DNA of 64,000 nt from an uncultured Ferrimonas sp. (GTDB taxonomy: Bacteria; Pseudomonadota; Gammaproteobacteria; Enterobacterales; Shewanellaceae). Positions 56,089 to 64,000 of this stretch are shown here, piece by piece. The stretch spans positions 40,268-104,267 of the forward strand of contig NZ_CANLCI010000013.1 in assembly GCF_947489035.1 (NCBI RefSeq), in the 5' to 3' direction. Every line of letters begins with the position of its first letter. Position 1 is the stretch's first letter. Made by a program: the position numbers and the translations under genes. The notes under the pieces were generated by a model that searched no databases, was not told the origin of the DNA, and was given only the letters and a program-made list of their open reading frames with translations.

Positions 56089-56140
56089 CGGCCGCTTGTT
56101 AGCCGCCGTGCTCCGACACGGTTGGCTCAGCAACCCCAAA

Positions 56141-56167
56141 ACCGACGGCAATGCCGTCGGTTTTTTT
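56141..56167 (+). terminator. Intrinsic terminator of the nap operon
   Basis: The 10-bp stem ACCGACGGCA/TGCCGTCGGT is followed by a run of seven T. It lies 52 bases past the napB stop. Confidence 0.9.
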
Positions 56168-56265
56168 ATGCCCGGCATCTGTTATGGCTTGATAGCCAGC
56201 GCCCTAGGCTACAGCGGCGCAGCACCTCGATATGATGTGGGCTAGGGCCGTTGAAGGAGTAAGCC

Positions 56266-57099
56266 ATGAAAAGCCGCTGGGTACTGTTGATCGACACCGT
56301 TGATAAAGTGGGGCTTATCCACCTGATCACCGGTGTGCTGCATCAACACAACATCAATATTGACCTCAACAGCGAGTACGTGGATAAAGCCCGTAACCTG
56401 TTTTTTATGCGCAGCGAAATCGAAGGGGCGTTTGACGCCGAAGCGGTGCTGAGCCAGTTGCATCAAATCATTCCCAGCGCCCACGTTGAGCTAAAACCCG
56501 TGGCGAAGAAAAACATCGTTGTGCTGGTAACCAAAGAGTCTCATGCCATTGGTGATCTGCTGATTAAACATCAGTTTGATGCCTTAAACGCCAACCTGCT
56601 GGCCGTCATTGGCAATCACGATGTGCTGCAATCCTTGGTGGAAAAGTTCGACATCCCTTTTCACCACGTGAGCCACGAGGATCTCAGCCGCGCGCAGCAC
56701 GAAGCCGCAGTGCAGGCCGTGATCGCCCAATACCAACCGGATTATCTGGTGTTGGCCAAATACATGCGGATCCTGTCGCCGCAGTTTGTGGGCGCCCACG
56801 CCGATAAGATCATCAACATTCACCACTCCTTCTTACCGGCTTTTATCGGGGCCAACCCCTACAAACAAGCGTTTGAACGAGGGGTTAAAATCATTGGTGC
56901 CACCGCCCACTTTGTGAACAACGATCTGGATGAAGGGCCGATCATCTGTCAGAAGGTGATCCCAGTTGATCACAGTGACAGTTGGCAGCAGATGGCCAGC
57001 AAGGGCCGCGATGTTGAACGCAGTGTGTTGGCCAACGCGCTGCAGCTAGTGTTTGCCGATCAAGTGTTTGTCAGCGGCAATAAAACCGTGGTGCTCTAA
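56266..57099 (+). CDS. purU: Formyltetrahydrofolate deformylase PurU
   Basis: A 277-residue enzyme that hydrolyses 10-formyl-THF to formate and THF, balancing one-carbon pools and supplying formate. An N-terminal ACT domain (VLLIDTVDKVGLIHLITGVLHQHNINI) precedes a formyltransferase-like domain with the catalytic His in NIHHSFLPAF and the Asp in NNDLDEGPIICQ. GGAG lies before the ATG. It stands between the nap terminator and rfaH. Confidence 0.93.
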   Translation: MKSRWVLLIDTVDKVGLIHLITGVLHQHNINIDLNSEYVDKARNLFFMRSEIEGAFDAEAVLSQLHQIIPSAHVELKPVAKKNIVVLVTKESHAIGDLLIKHQFDALNANLLAVIGNHDVLQSLVEKFDIPFHHVSHEDLSRAQHEAAVQAVIAQYQPDYLVLAKYMRILSPQFVGAHADKIINIHHSFLPAFIGANPYKQAFERGVKIIGATAHFVNNDLDEGPIICQKVIPVDHSDSWQQMASKGRDVERSVLANALQLVFADQVFVSGNKTVVL

Positions 57100-57107
57100 A
57101 AGCGGTT

Positions 57108-57136
57108 CTTGGTTGCGGTAAAAGGCAGCAACCAAG
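57108..57136. repeat. Hairpin after purU
   Basis: CTTGGTTGC (57108-57116) pairs perfectly with GCAACCAAG (57128-57136) over 9 bp, starting 9 bases after the purU stop. No T-run follows, so it may be a weak or Rho-assisted terminator. Confidence 0.5.
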
Positions 57137-57257
57137 TCAATAACCGTGCCCGTAAGCTTGGGTCAGTCGCCGCAGTTTGTTAGTCTGTACTATCGACCAA
57201 GCCCCCGAATTTTCGTGGGCTTGGGCAATGGTGTTACAGCGAACAAGGTAAGAACGG

Positions 57258-57785
57258 ATGCAAGCGTGGTATCTCTTGTACTGCAAAGGGCGAAAAGAAA
57301 AAGCGGTAAAACAAGCCTTTGAACAGCTAGGGGTCACCAGTTTTTTGCCACAATTGGATGTGGAAAAAATCGTCGCGGGGAAAAAGAAGCTGGTGGCAAC
57401 GCCGCTGTTCCCTAACTACATTTTTGTGCGTTTTGATCCGCACATCACCCCCTATTCTCACATTACGCGTGTGCCCAATGTGGCGGCCATTGTGCGCCCG
57501 AACGGCCAGCTGGCACCGGTTGAACTGTCGGTGGTGGTGACGTTGCGTGAGGCGTTAAAACAGCGCCAAGCACAACAGCAACGCGACCAAGCCACGGCGC
57601 CAGAGCCTGCGCCAGAACCGCGGCCCAATAAGGGCGATAAGGTGAAGATCCTCGGTGGTGCCTTTGCCAATCTCGACGCCGTGTTTGACGAACCCGACGG
57701 CGACAAACGCAGCATCTTGCTGGTGAAGATGCTGGGCAAGCGGCAGCGCTTGCCGATGGATAATCTCGGCTTTCGGCGGTTGTAA
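57258..57785 (+). CDS. rfaH: Transcription antiterminator RfaH
   Basis: A 175-residue NusG paralogue that joins RNA polymerase at ops sites and couples translation in long envelope-polysaccharide and similar operons. The start MQAWYLLYCKGRKEKAVKQAFEQLG and the central PLFPNYIFVRFDPH are those of RfaH; the C-terminal domain GDKVKILGGAFANLDAVFDEPDGDKRSILLVKMLG follows after a Gln-Pro-rich linker (residues 98-122). AAGG lies about 8 bases upstream. A perfect ops 12-mer occurs in this window at 14303. Confidence 0.93.
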   Translation: MQAWYLLYCKGRKEKAVKQAFEQLGVTSFLPQLDVEKIVAGKKKLVATPLFPNYIFVRFDPHITPYSHITRVPNVAAIVRPNGQLAPVELSVVVTLREALKQRQAQQQRDQATAPEPAPEPRPNKGDKVKILGGAFANLDAVFDEPDGDKRSILLVKMLGKRQRLPMDNLGFRRL

Positions 57786-57804
57786 CAGCTTGACTCTGTG
57801 ATCG

Positions 57805-57833
57805 AAAAACGGCGCCCTGTGGCGCCGTTTTTT
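57805..57833. terminator. Bidirectional intrinsic terminator between rfaH and the LysE gene
   Basis: AAAAACGGCGCC pairs with GGCGCCGTTTTT around CTGT, 20 bases past the rfaH stop, with A- and T-runs flanking it. Confidence 0.88.
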
Positions 57834-57905
57834 ATTGAAGCCTCGCGACTTATGTAAAGCTCGTGCGTCGGCATTGCTGCAATCTGTTAGCGAACTGTGG
57901 GGCGC

Positions 57906-58517
57906 TTACCCCAGCCACAACCACACGCCCAGCAGCACCATGATTGAGCCGGAGATGCGGTTCATCAGTTTGACGTTGTCGCGATTGAGCAGTCGGCGCA
58001 AAGTGCTGCCGCCGCTGGCGTAGAGGCTCATGCAGATGAATTCAGACACCACGATCACCGCCAGCAGTGCCGCCATTTGTGGCAGCAGCGGCGCTTGTTG
58101 GTTCAGAAACGGCGGCAGCAGCGCCACCATAAAGGCCCAGCCTTTGGGGTTGGCAATGGCGGTGGTGAAGCCACGCAGCGCCAAGCTGCGGCGGCTGATG
58201 TCGGTGATGTCGTCTGTGGTCACCAAGCCGCCACTGCTGCGCCATGAACTTAGCCCTAAGTAGATAAGGTAAGCGCCGCCCAGCGCTTTTAAGCCGGTAA
58301 ACAGAGCCGGGTGGGTTAATAGCAATGCGGCCACGCCAAAGGCGGCGGCCAGGGCAACGGCAGTCACCCCAACCAACTCCCCTAGCATCATCGGCAGGGT
58401 GCGCCTAAGCCCCACACTGATGCCCAAGCTGAGCGCCAATAACATGCACATGCCCGGGGTGATCGACACCAAAAAGAAGGTGGGAATGAACAGGGCGAGG
58501 GTGTGCATCTCTGGCAT
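57906..58517 (-). CDS. LysE/RhtB-family exporter
   Basis: A 203-residue membrane protein with six helices of the LysE/RhtB amino-acid export family. The characteristic motif is FFLVSITPGMCMLLALSLGISVGLRR near the start, with SLALRGFTTAIANPKGWAFMVALLPPFL in the middle. Relatives export homoserine, threonine or basic amino acids; the substrate here is unknown. The ATG at 58517 (MPEMHTLALF) is chosen over the longer frame. It follows cvfB on the same strand after a hairpin. Confidence 0.85.
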   Translation of the reverse strand: MPEMHTLALFIPTFFLVSITPGMCMLLALSLGISVGLRRTLPMMLGELVGVTAVALAAAFGVAALLLTHPALFTGLKALGGAYLIYLGLSSWRSSGGLVTTDDITDISRRSLALRGFTTAIANPKGWAFMVALLPPFLNQQAPLLPQMAALLAVIVVSEFICMSLYASGGSTLRRLLNRDNVKLMNRISGSIMVLLGVWLWLG

Positions 58518-58571
58518 GGCGGGCTCTTTGGTTGGGGGCGAAGCCCGTGGTGTTGGATGGCGTAAAACGCA

Positions 58572-58599
58572 ATAGGCCGCGGACAATGCCGCGGCCTAT
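58572..58599 (-). terminator. Hairpin after the cvfB-like gene
   Basis: ATAGGCCGCGG (58572-58582) pairs with CCGCGGCCTAT (58589-58599), with a weak T tract in the leftward direction. It probably ends the cvfB-like transcript. Confidence 0.6.
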
Positions 58600-58616
58600 G
58601 GATGGTAACCCTGAAC

Positions 58617-59450
58617 TTATTTCAGTTCGATACCATCTTTTAATATGGTGATGCGGCCATTTTTGTATAAGCCGCCGATGGCGCGTTTAAACACCGCTTT
58701 GGACACCCCAAAGGTTTGCTTGATGGTTTCTGGATCGCTTTTGTCGTAGATCGGCGCAAAGCCGTTAGGCTGCTTTTTCAGGTAGCTGATGATGTGATCG
58801 CCCAGCTGATCCGCCTGCTTGTGTGCCGGTGGGTTGATGGACACATCAATGCCGCCGCCTTCGCGTACTTTTTTGATGAAGCCCGGCATCCGCATGCCCG
58901 GTTTCAGATCTTTAAATACGCTGTCGAAGTAGAGCACGCCCCAGTGTTCGTTGTTGATGATCGCTTTGTAGCCCAAGTCGGACTTACCGGCGATCAGCAG
59001 ATTCACTTTGTCGCCATTGCTGTAGGTGGCGGCGTTGTTATCTAAGAAGCGATCGATCTTAGCGGAAGCGGCGATGCGGTCGCTGTGCTTATCCACGTAC
59101 AGGTAGACGATGTAGTAGCGGCCCACTTCGAATGGCTTCTTCTGCTGGTTAAATGGCACCAGCAGATCTTTCTCTAAGCCCCAATCGAGGAAGGCACCAA
59201 AATCGGTCATCGAGGTGCACTTTAAGCTGGCGAACTGGCCCACCTGCGCCTTAGGCTTCATGGTGGTGGCGATAAACTGATCTTCCGAATCAAGGTAGAT
59301 GAACACCTCAACCATGTCGCCCATTTCGGTGCCCGCTGGCACCCATTTGTTTGGCAGCAGGATCTCACCTAAGTCATCGCCATCGACGTAGACGCCAAAG
59401 CCCACTTTTTTCACCACCTGTAAGGTGTTGTATTGACCGATTTCGACCAT
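58617..59450 (-). CDS. S1-domain RNA-binding protein, CvfB/YitL family
   Basis: A 277-residue protein with three S1-like RNA-binding domains in the first 200 residues (GFGVYVDGDDLGEILLPNKW and SMTDFGAFLDWGLEKDLLVPF) and a C-terminal winged-helix domain (QTFGVSKAVFKRAIGGLYKNGRITI). This is the CvfB plan described in Staphylococcus and Streptococcus; the proteobacterial role is unclear. It starts at the ATG after GGAG, five bases upstream. Confidence 0.85.
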   Translation of the reverse strand: MVEIGQYNTLQVVKKVGFGVYVDGDDLGEILLPNKWVPAGTEMGDMVEVFIYLDSEDQFIATTMKPKAQVGQFASLKCTSMTDFGAFLDWGLEKDLLVPFNQQKKPFEVGRYYIVYLYVDKHSDRIAASAKIDRFLDNNAATYSNGDKVNLLIAGKSDLGYKAIINNEHWGVLYFDSVFKDLKPGMRMPGFIKKVREGGGIDVSINPPAHKQADQLGDHIISYLKKQPNGFAPIYDKSDPETIKQTFGVSKAVFKRAIGGLYKNGRITILKDGIELK

Positions 59451-59508
59451 GCTGACTCCACAAAAGGGTTAAGAACTAAAAAGGGCGCCGAGTATATCGA
59501 CTTTGTCG

Positions 59509-60201
59509 TTAAATTGCCGTGATTTCTGCGGCAGTTAACGGCCGTGATTGGCCGCAAGTTAAGTTGGGATCGAGCGCGATCGGCCCCATGGTTTCCCGAT
59601 GCAATGCCACCACCGGATTGCGAAAGCGACCAAACATCCGCTTGATCTGATGATAGCGCCCTTCAAAGATAGTTAATCGTGCTTGATGGCTGCTCAGTTG
59701 CTGCAGCTGGGCGGGGCTGGTGGTGATGTTTTCATACTCGAAGTGGATCCCTTCGGCAAAGCGTGCGGCGGTGTCAGGATCGATGGGATTGCCCAGCGTA
59801 ACTAAATAGGTTTTGGGCTTTTTTAGCGCGGGCTCGGTGATGCGGCGCGACCACAAGCCGTCGTTGGTCAGCAGCAGCAAGCCGGTGCTGGCTTTATCTA
59901 AACGGCCTGCGATGTGCAATTGCGGCTGCAGCTCTGCTGGCAGTAACGCCAGCGCGGTTGGGTGCTGCGGATCGCGGGTGGCGCTCACCACACCGGCGGG
60001 TTTGTTCAGCATCCAGTATTGCGGAGCCACCCCCGCTTGGATGATGTGGTGGTTCACGCACACCTGGGCAAACTGATCGGCTTCAGCTTCGGCATTGCGA
60101 ATGACGCTGCCATTGATCCGCACCTGACCCTGTGCCAGCAACAACAGCGCTTGGCGCCGATTCCACTGCGGCTGGTTGGTTAATAATCTGTCTACTCTCA
60201 T
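59509..60201 (-). CDS. rsuA: 16S rRNA pseudouridine(516) synthase RsuA
   Basis: A 230-residue pseudouridine synthase. The S4-like domain is at the start (MRVDRLLTNQPQWNRRQALLLLAQGQVRINGSV). The catalytic Asp is in HIAGRLDKASTGLLLLTNDG, and EGRYHQIKRMFGRFRNPV is the second family motif. Length (E. coli RsuA 231) and motifs favour RsuA over RluB/E. The ATG at 60201 is chosen for the family start. It is divergent from epd. Confidence 0.88.
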   Translation of the reverse strand: MRVDRLLTNQPQWNRRQALLLLAQGQVRINGSVIRNAEAEADQFAQVCVNHHIIQAGVAPQYWMLNKPAGVVSATRDPQHPTALALLPAELQPQLHIAGRLDKASTGLLLLTNDGLWSRRITEPALKKPKTYLVTLGNPIDPDTAARFAEGIHFEYENITTSPAQLQQLSSHQARLTIFEGRYHQIKRMFGRFRNPVVALHRETMGPIALDPNLTCGQSRPLTAAEITAI

Positions 60202-60326
60202 AAGCGCATATTGTCGCACTACCATAACCACTTAGCCATTGAGAATCGCTTTGGTCGCAGCGGCGTTTGCGCTAGAATACGGGCGATTTTATCTTCGGGC
60301 TGAGGCCCGCGCATAACAAGGCAGTC

Positions 60327-61346
60327 ATGACTTTACGCGTTGCCATTAACGGCTATGGCCGGATCGGTCGCTCTACATTGCGTGCCCTCTACGAGAGTGG
60401 CCGCCGCGAGCAGATCGAGATTGTGGCCATCAATGAACTGGCTAAGCCCGAAGGGATGGCGCACCTGACCCAGTTTGATACCACCCACGGTCGCTTCCAT
60501 CTGCCGGTAACCACCGCCGCTGGCGAACTGTTGGTGGGCGAGGATCGCATTGCGTTGCATCACCAAAGCGACGCGCGCTTACTGCCTTGGGCTGAATTGA
60601 ACATCGACATAGTGTTTGAATGCACTGGCCGCTTTAAAACCGCGTTGGCTTGCCAAGCCCACATTGATGCTGGTGCCAAGCAGGTGATCATCTCGAATCC
60701 CGCCGACAGCTGCGTCGATGCCACCGTGGTGTATGGGGTAAACCATCAAGCCCTGACCGGGGACGAGCGCATTGTCTCGAACGCCTCTTGCACCACCAAC
60801 TGCAGTGTGCCGGTGCTGAAACTGATCGACGATGCCTTTGGCATTGAACGTGGGGCGATCACCACCATCCACTCATCGATGCACGATCAACAAGTGATCG
60901 ACGCCTACCATGACGATCTGCGCCGCACCCGTGCCGCCAGCCAATCGATCATTCCAGTGGATACCCGCCTTGCCCGTGGCATTGAGCGGATCTTACCGAA
61001 TCTACACAACAAATTTGAAGCCATCGCGGTGCGTGTGCCCACCACCAATGTGACCGCGATGGACCTGTCTTTGACCCTGAGCGAACGGGTCGATATTGGG
61101 CAGGTAAACCGTTTGCTCGAGCAAGCGGCACAACAATTTCCCGGCATCGTGGGTTTTACCCAAGCGCCGCTGGTCTCCATCGACTTTAATCATGATGCAC
61201 GCTCTTGCGTTATCGACGGCAGTCAAACCCGAGTAGCCGATGGTCACTTGGTGAAATTACTGCTGTGGTGCGATAACGAATGGGGCTTTGCCAATCGGAT
61301 GTTGGATACCGCGTTGGCGCTGCGCGCTGCCAAATCAACTTTATAA
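60327..61346 (+). CDS. epd: Erythrose-4-phosphate dehydrogenase Epd
   Basis: A 339-residue GAPDH-like enzyme making 4-phosphoerythronate for pyridoxal phosphate synthesis. The Rossmann start is [20 protein letters not shown] and the catalytic Cys is in [34 protein letters not shown], in place of the GAPDH RRARAAALNIIPT type, marks Epd. It heads epd-pgk-fba, the common gammaproteobacterial order, and works with PdxJ in vitamin B6 synthesis. Confidence 0.9.
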   Translation: MTLRVAINGYGRIGRSTLRALYESGRREQIEIVAINELAKPEGMAHLTQFDTTHGRFHLPVTTAAGELLVGEDRIALHHQSDARLLPWAELNIDIVFECTGRFKTALACQAHIDAGAKQVIISNPADSCVDATVVYGVNHQALTGDERIVSNASCTTNCSVPVLKLIDDAFGIERGAITTIHSSMHDQQVIDAYHDDLRRTRAASQSIIPVDTRLARGIERILPNLHNKFEAIAVRVPTTNVTAMDLSLTLSERVDIGQVNRLLEQAAQQFPGIVGFTQAPLVSIDFNHDARSCVIDGSQTRVADGHLVKLLLWCDNEWGFANRMLDTALALRAAKSTL

Positions 61347-61361
61347 ACCTTGAGGTAAATT

Positions 61362-62540
61362 ATGACCATTCTCAAAATGACCGATCTGGATCTGGCCGGC
61401 AAACGCGTATTGATCCGCCAAGATCTGAACGTGCCTGTAAAAGAGGGCAAAGTGACCTCGGCTGCACGTATTGAAGCGTCCTTGCCAACCATTAAGCACG
61501 CGCTGAACGCGGGCGCTACCGTCATGGTGATGTCGCACTTGGGGCGCCCAACCGAAGGTGAATTTGAGCAACAGTTCTCGCTGGCACCGGTAGTGGATTA
61601 CTTGGCAGAAAAACTGGATGTGCCAGTGGCGCTGCAGGGCAGCTACCTGAACGGTTTTGAAGCCAAGCCAGGGCAACTGACGGTACTGGAAAACGTGCGC
61701 TTTAACCGCGGCGAGAAAAAAGACGACGAAGGTCTGTCTAAAGCCTACGCCAGCCTGTGTGACATCTACGTGATGGACGCCTTTGGTACCGCCCACCGCG
61801 CCCAAGCGTCTACCCACGGTGTTGGCCTGTACGCCCCAATCGCTTGTGCTGGCCCACTGCTGGCTGGCGAACTGGATGCACTGGGCAAGGCGCTGGATAA
61901 CCCAGCCCGACCAATGGTGGCCATCGTTGGTGGCTCTAAAGTGTCAACTAAGCTGACCGTATTGGAATCACTGGCCACCAAAGTGGACCAGCTGGTTGTT
62001 GGTGGGGGTATTGCCAACACCTTTATCGCAGCGGCGGGTCACCCAGTGGGCAAGTCGTTGTACGAAGCCGATCTGGTGGCGCAGGCGCAGAAACTGACTG
62101 CCGATGCCCAAGCCAATGGCGGCGACATCCCAGTACCTACCGATGTGGTGTGTGCTGATAAGTTCGCTGAAGACGCCACCGCAACCTTGAAAGGCGTAGC
62201 GGATACCACCAGCGAAGACATGATTTTTGATATCGGCCCAGACAGCGCTGAAGCACTGGCTGAGATCCTCAAAAACGCCGGCACCATTGTTTGGAATGGC
62301 CCAGTGGGCGTATTCGAATTTGACCAGTTTGGCAAAGGCACCGAGCGCGTGGCTCGTGCCATTGCTGAATCGAACGCCTTCTCTATCGCAGGCGGTGGTG
62401 ACACCTTGGCAGCGGTTGATAAGTACGGCATCTCTGATGACGTGTCTTACATCTCTACCGGTGGCGGCGCGTTCCTTGAGTTCCTGGAAGGCAAAACCTT
62501 GCCCGCCGTGGCGATGCTGACCAAGCGTGCGGCCAAGTAA
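61362..62540 (+). CDS. pgk: Phosphoglycerate kinase
   Basis: A 392-residue glycolytic kinase moving phosphate between 1,3-bisphosphoglycerate and ADP. Substrate-binding [11 protein letters not shown] and MSHLGRPT are in the N-lobe, and [10 protein letters not shown] and [15 protein letters not shown] in the C-lobe, with the nucleotide loop [14 protein letters not shown] lies before the ATG, 15 bases after epd. A hairpin separates it from fba. Confidence 0.97.
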   Translation: MTILKMTDLDLAGKRVLIRQDLNVPVKEGKVTSAARIEASLPTIKHALNAGATVMVMSHLGRPTEGEFEQQFSLAPVVDYLAEKLDVPVALQGSYLNGFEAKPGQLTVLENVRFNRGEKKDDEGLSKAYASLCDIYVMDAFGTAHRAQASTHGVGLYAPIACAGPLLAGELDALGKALDNPARPMVAIVGGSKVSTKLTVLESLATKVDQLVVGGGIANTFIAAAGHPVGKSLYEADLVAQAQKLTADAQANGGDIPVPTDVVCADKFAEDATATLKGVADTTSEDMIFDIGPDSAEALAEILKNAGTIVWNGPVGVFEFDQFGKGTERVARAIAESNAFSIAGGGDTLAAVDKYGISDDVSYISTGGGAFLEFLEGKTLPAVAMLTKRAAK

Positions 62541-62576
62541 CGTTTCATAAGGCAGGAAGTCACTGACAATTGCCTT

Positions 62577-62604
62577 CGTGGCGGGGTTAACCGAGCCCGC
62601 CACG
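62577..62604. repeat. Hairpin between pgk and fba
   Basis: CGTGGCGGG (62577-62585) pairs with CCCGCCACG (62596-62604), 36 bases past pgk. No T-run follows; it may adjust pgk/fba expression by partial termination or RNA stability. Confidence 0.6.
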
Positions 62605-62641
62605 TAAAACTTTAAAACATAATAAATAATTGGAGCCCATC

Positions 62642-63709
62642 ATGGCCTTGATCTCCCTACGACAGTTACTGGATCACGCCGCCGAGCACAGCTACGGTGT
62701 CCCAGCGTTTAACGTAAACAACCTAGAGCAGATGCGTGCCATCATGCAGGCGGCTGAGCAGACTGACTCACCCGTCATCGTTCAGGCCTCTGCCGGTGCG
62801 CGTAAATACGCTCGCCCACAGTTTCTGAAGTACCTGATGAACGCGGCGCTGGAACAGTACCCAGACGTGCCAGTGTGTATCCACCAGGATCACGGCACCT
62901 CGCCAGACGTGTGCCAGCGTTCTATTCAGATGGGCTTTAGCTCGGTAATGATGGACGGTTCTTTACGTGCCGACGGTAAAACCCCAGCGGATTACGGTTA
63001 CAACGTTCAAGTAACCCAGCGCACCGTGGCGTTTGCCCACGCGTGTGGTGTGTCGGTGGAAGGTGAAATCGGTTGTTTGGGCAGCTTGGAAACGGGCATG
63101 GCCGGTGAAGAGGATGGCGTTGGTGCTGAAGGCGTATTAAGCCACGATCAGCTGCTGACCGATCCAGAAGAAGCGGCTCGCTTCGTAGCGGCCACCAAGG
63201 TGGATGCTTTGGCTATCGCTATCGGTACTTCCCACGGCGCTTACAAGTTCTCTAAGAAGCCGACCGGCGAAGTGCTGCGTATGGATCGCATCAAAGAGAT
63301 CCACGCTCGCATCCCAGACACCCACTTGGTGATGCACGGCTCCTCTTCGGTGCCACAAGAGTGGTTGGAGATCATCAACCAGTACGGCGGCGAGATCCCA
63401 GAAACCTACGGCGTGCCAGTGGAAGAGATCGTGGAAGGCATCAAGTACGGCGTTCGCAAAGTGAACATCGATACCGATCTGCGTTTGGCCTCTACCGGTG
63501 CGGTGCGTAAGTTCTTGGCGGAAAACCCAGCGGAATTTGATCCACGTAAATTCCTGCAGGCGTCGATGGATGCCATGGCTGGGATCTGTACCGATCGCTT
63601 TGAAGCCTTCGGCTGTGCCGGTAACGGCAGCAAGTTGAAGCCTCTGAGCCTGCAAGCGATGTACAAGCGCTACCAGACCGGCGAACTGGATCCAAAAGTA
63701 AACATCTAA
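62642..63709 (+). CDS. fba: Fructose-bisphosphate aldolase class II (Calvin-cycle subtype)
   Basis: A 355-residue Zn-dependent aldolase cleaving fructose 1,6-bisphosphate. [20 protein letters not shown] and the zinc-ligand stretch [29 protein letters not shown] are of the Calvin subtype seen in Pseudomonas, Vibrio and Shewanella, not the E. coli FbaA subtype. [22 protein letters not shown] is the second signature. The start at 62642 follows GGAG in the pgk-fba spacer. Confidence 0.95.
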   Translation: MALISLRQLLDHAAEHSYGVPAFNVNNLEQMRAIMQAAEQTDSPVIVQASAGARKYARPQFLKYLMNAALEQYPDVPVCIHQDHGTSPDVCQRSIQMGFSSVMMDGSLRADGKTPADYGYNVQVTQRTVAFAHACGVSVEGEIGCLGSLETGMAGEEDGVGAEGVLSHDQLLTDPEEAARFVAATKVDALAIAIGTSHGAYKFSKKPTGEVLRMDRIKEIHARIPDTHLVMHGSSSVPQEWLEIINQYGGEIPETYGVPVEEIVEGIKYGVRKVNIDTDLRLASTGAVRKFLAENPAEFDPRKFLQASMDAMAGICTDRFEAFGCAGNGSKLKPLSLQAMYKRYQTGELDPKVNI

Positions 63710-63733
63710 GCCTAAGGGCACAGTGATTACTTG

Positions 63734-63765
63734 AAAAAACGCTCACCTTGGTGAGCGTTTTTTTT
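63734..63765 (+). terminator. Intrinsic terminator after fba
   Basis: AAAAACGCTCACC pairs with GGTGAGCGTTTTT around a 2-base centre, and the T-run continues to 63765. It starts 24 bases after the fba stop. Confidence 0.9.
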
Positions 63766-64000
63766 GGGGCTGTGTACCAATGAGCTGTTGAACTTATTGT
63801 GGATGACCCGCTGCGGCATAAAGGTCATTGCCGGGACCGCCCGGCGGCGGGCAAGGGACTCGTCCCTTTGCAATCCCAAGCGCCTTGGAGTGACGCTGAC
63901 TCTCCAAACTTAGCCTCGTTCTCGCCGCATTGCGTTGCAGCAACGGCCAGATGCGCCATCCATGGCTTAACTGGCCTCTACGGCATCCTGCCTTCGGCTT
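63766..64000. other. Window-end intergenic sequence
   Basis: No gene is supported in the last 235 bases. The stretch is mainly the second copy of the dispersed repeat, and it is cut by the window edge. Confidence 0.5.
63840..64000. repeat. Dispersed intergenic repeat, copy B
   Basis: It carries the 20-mer GATGCGCCATCCATGGCTTA (63950-63969) identical to copy A, preceded by a related CCCTTTG/ATCCCA/GCCTT series and followed by a mini-hairpin GGCATCCTGCC. It may continue past the window end. Confidence 0.65.

Overview
The window is a contiguous, gene-dense piece of chromosome from a facultatively anaerobic, probably marine gammaproteobacterium. Gene order matches the E. coli-type core blocks mutH-rppH-ptsP-lgt, nadB<>rpoE-rseABC-lepA-lepB-rnc-era-recO-pdxJ-acpS and epd-pgk-fba. 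MenB (menaquinone), a periplasmic nitrate reductase, an S46 dipeptidyl peptidase, many c-di-GMP enzymes and a Calvin-subtype class II aldolase point to Alteromonadales, in particular Ferrimonas or Shewanella. That placement is inferred from gene content, not proven. I see no prophage, insertion sequence, CRISPR array or rRNA; there is one tRNA, Gly(CCC).

Layout. 1-7.1 kb: the end of a TonB copper receptor, small membrane proteins (one behind a Fur-like operator), a LysR/YdcZ pair, an epimerase, a lipase-like hydrolase and a GDT1-type Mn/Ca transporter. 7.5-15.8 kb: aromatic amino-acid permease, DPP7-type peptidase, tRNA-Gly, PilU, MenB, MutT, an orphan leader RNA region carrying a perfect ops element and an intrinsic terminator, dodecin and QueG. 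15.9-22.3 kb: an ECF sigma/anti-sigma/DUF4097 operon, a diguanylate cyclase, YfbR, OxyR and a membrane class III nucleotide cyclase. 22.4-30.0 kb: mutH, a DnaA-box-rich intergenic region matching the position of E. coli DARS2, rppH-ptsP-lgt, an inserted Moco-fold/GGDEF pair, and thyA inverted. 30.2-36.0 kb: nhaA-nhaR, a Bcr/CflA exporter, sdhE-ygfX, nadB. 36.1-45.0 kb: the rpoE-to-acpS block. 45.0-52.5 kb: a dispersed repeat, a TDT-family transporter, a glutamine amidotransferase with a periplasmic protein, a GGDEF-EAL protein, an acetyltransferase, an acetoacetate-decarboxylase-like protein and RhlE. 52.9-64.0 kb: napDAB, purU, rfaH, an exporter, CvfB, RsuA, epd-pgk-fba and a second copy of the dispersed repeat.

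Functional themes are envelope stress (RpoE, a second ECF system, LepB, Lgt), cyclic-nucleotide signalling (three GGDEF proteins and one class III cyclase), anaerobic respiration (NapDAB behind a NarP-type site, MenB) and central carbon metabolism. The observations most worth a second look are the ops-bearing leader upstream of dodecin, the DARS2-like region, the ECF/DUF4097 operon, the lipobox on NapB in a minimal nap operon, the cysteine-free Moco-fold protein next to a diguanylate cyclase, and the CATCC-loop hairpin repeat.
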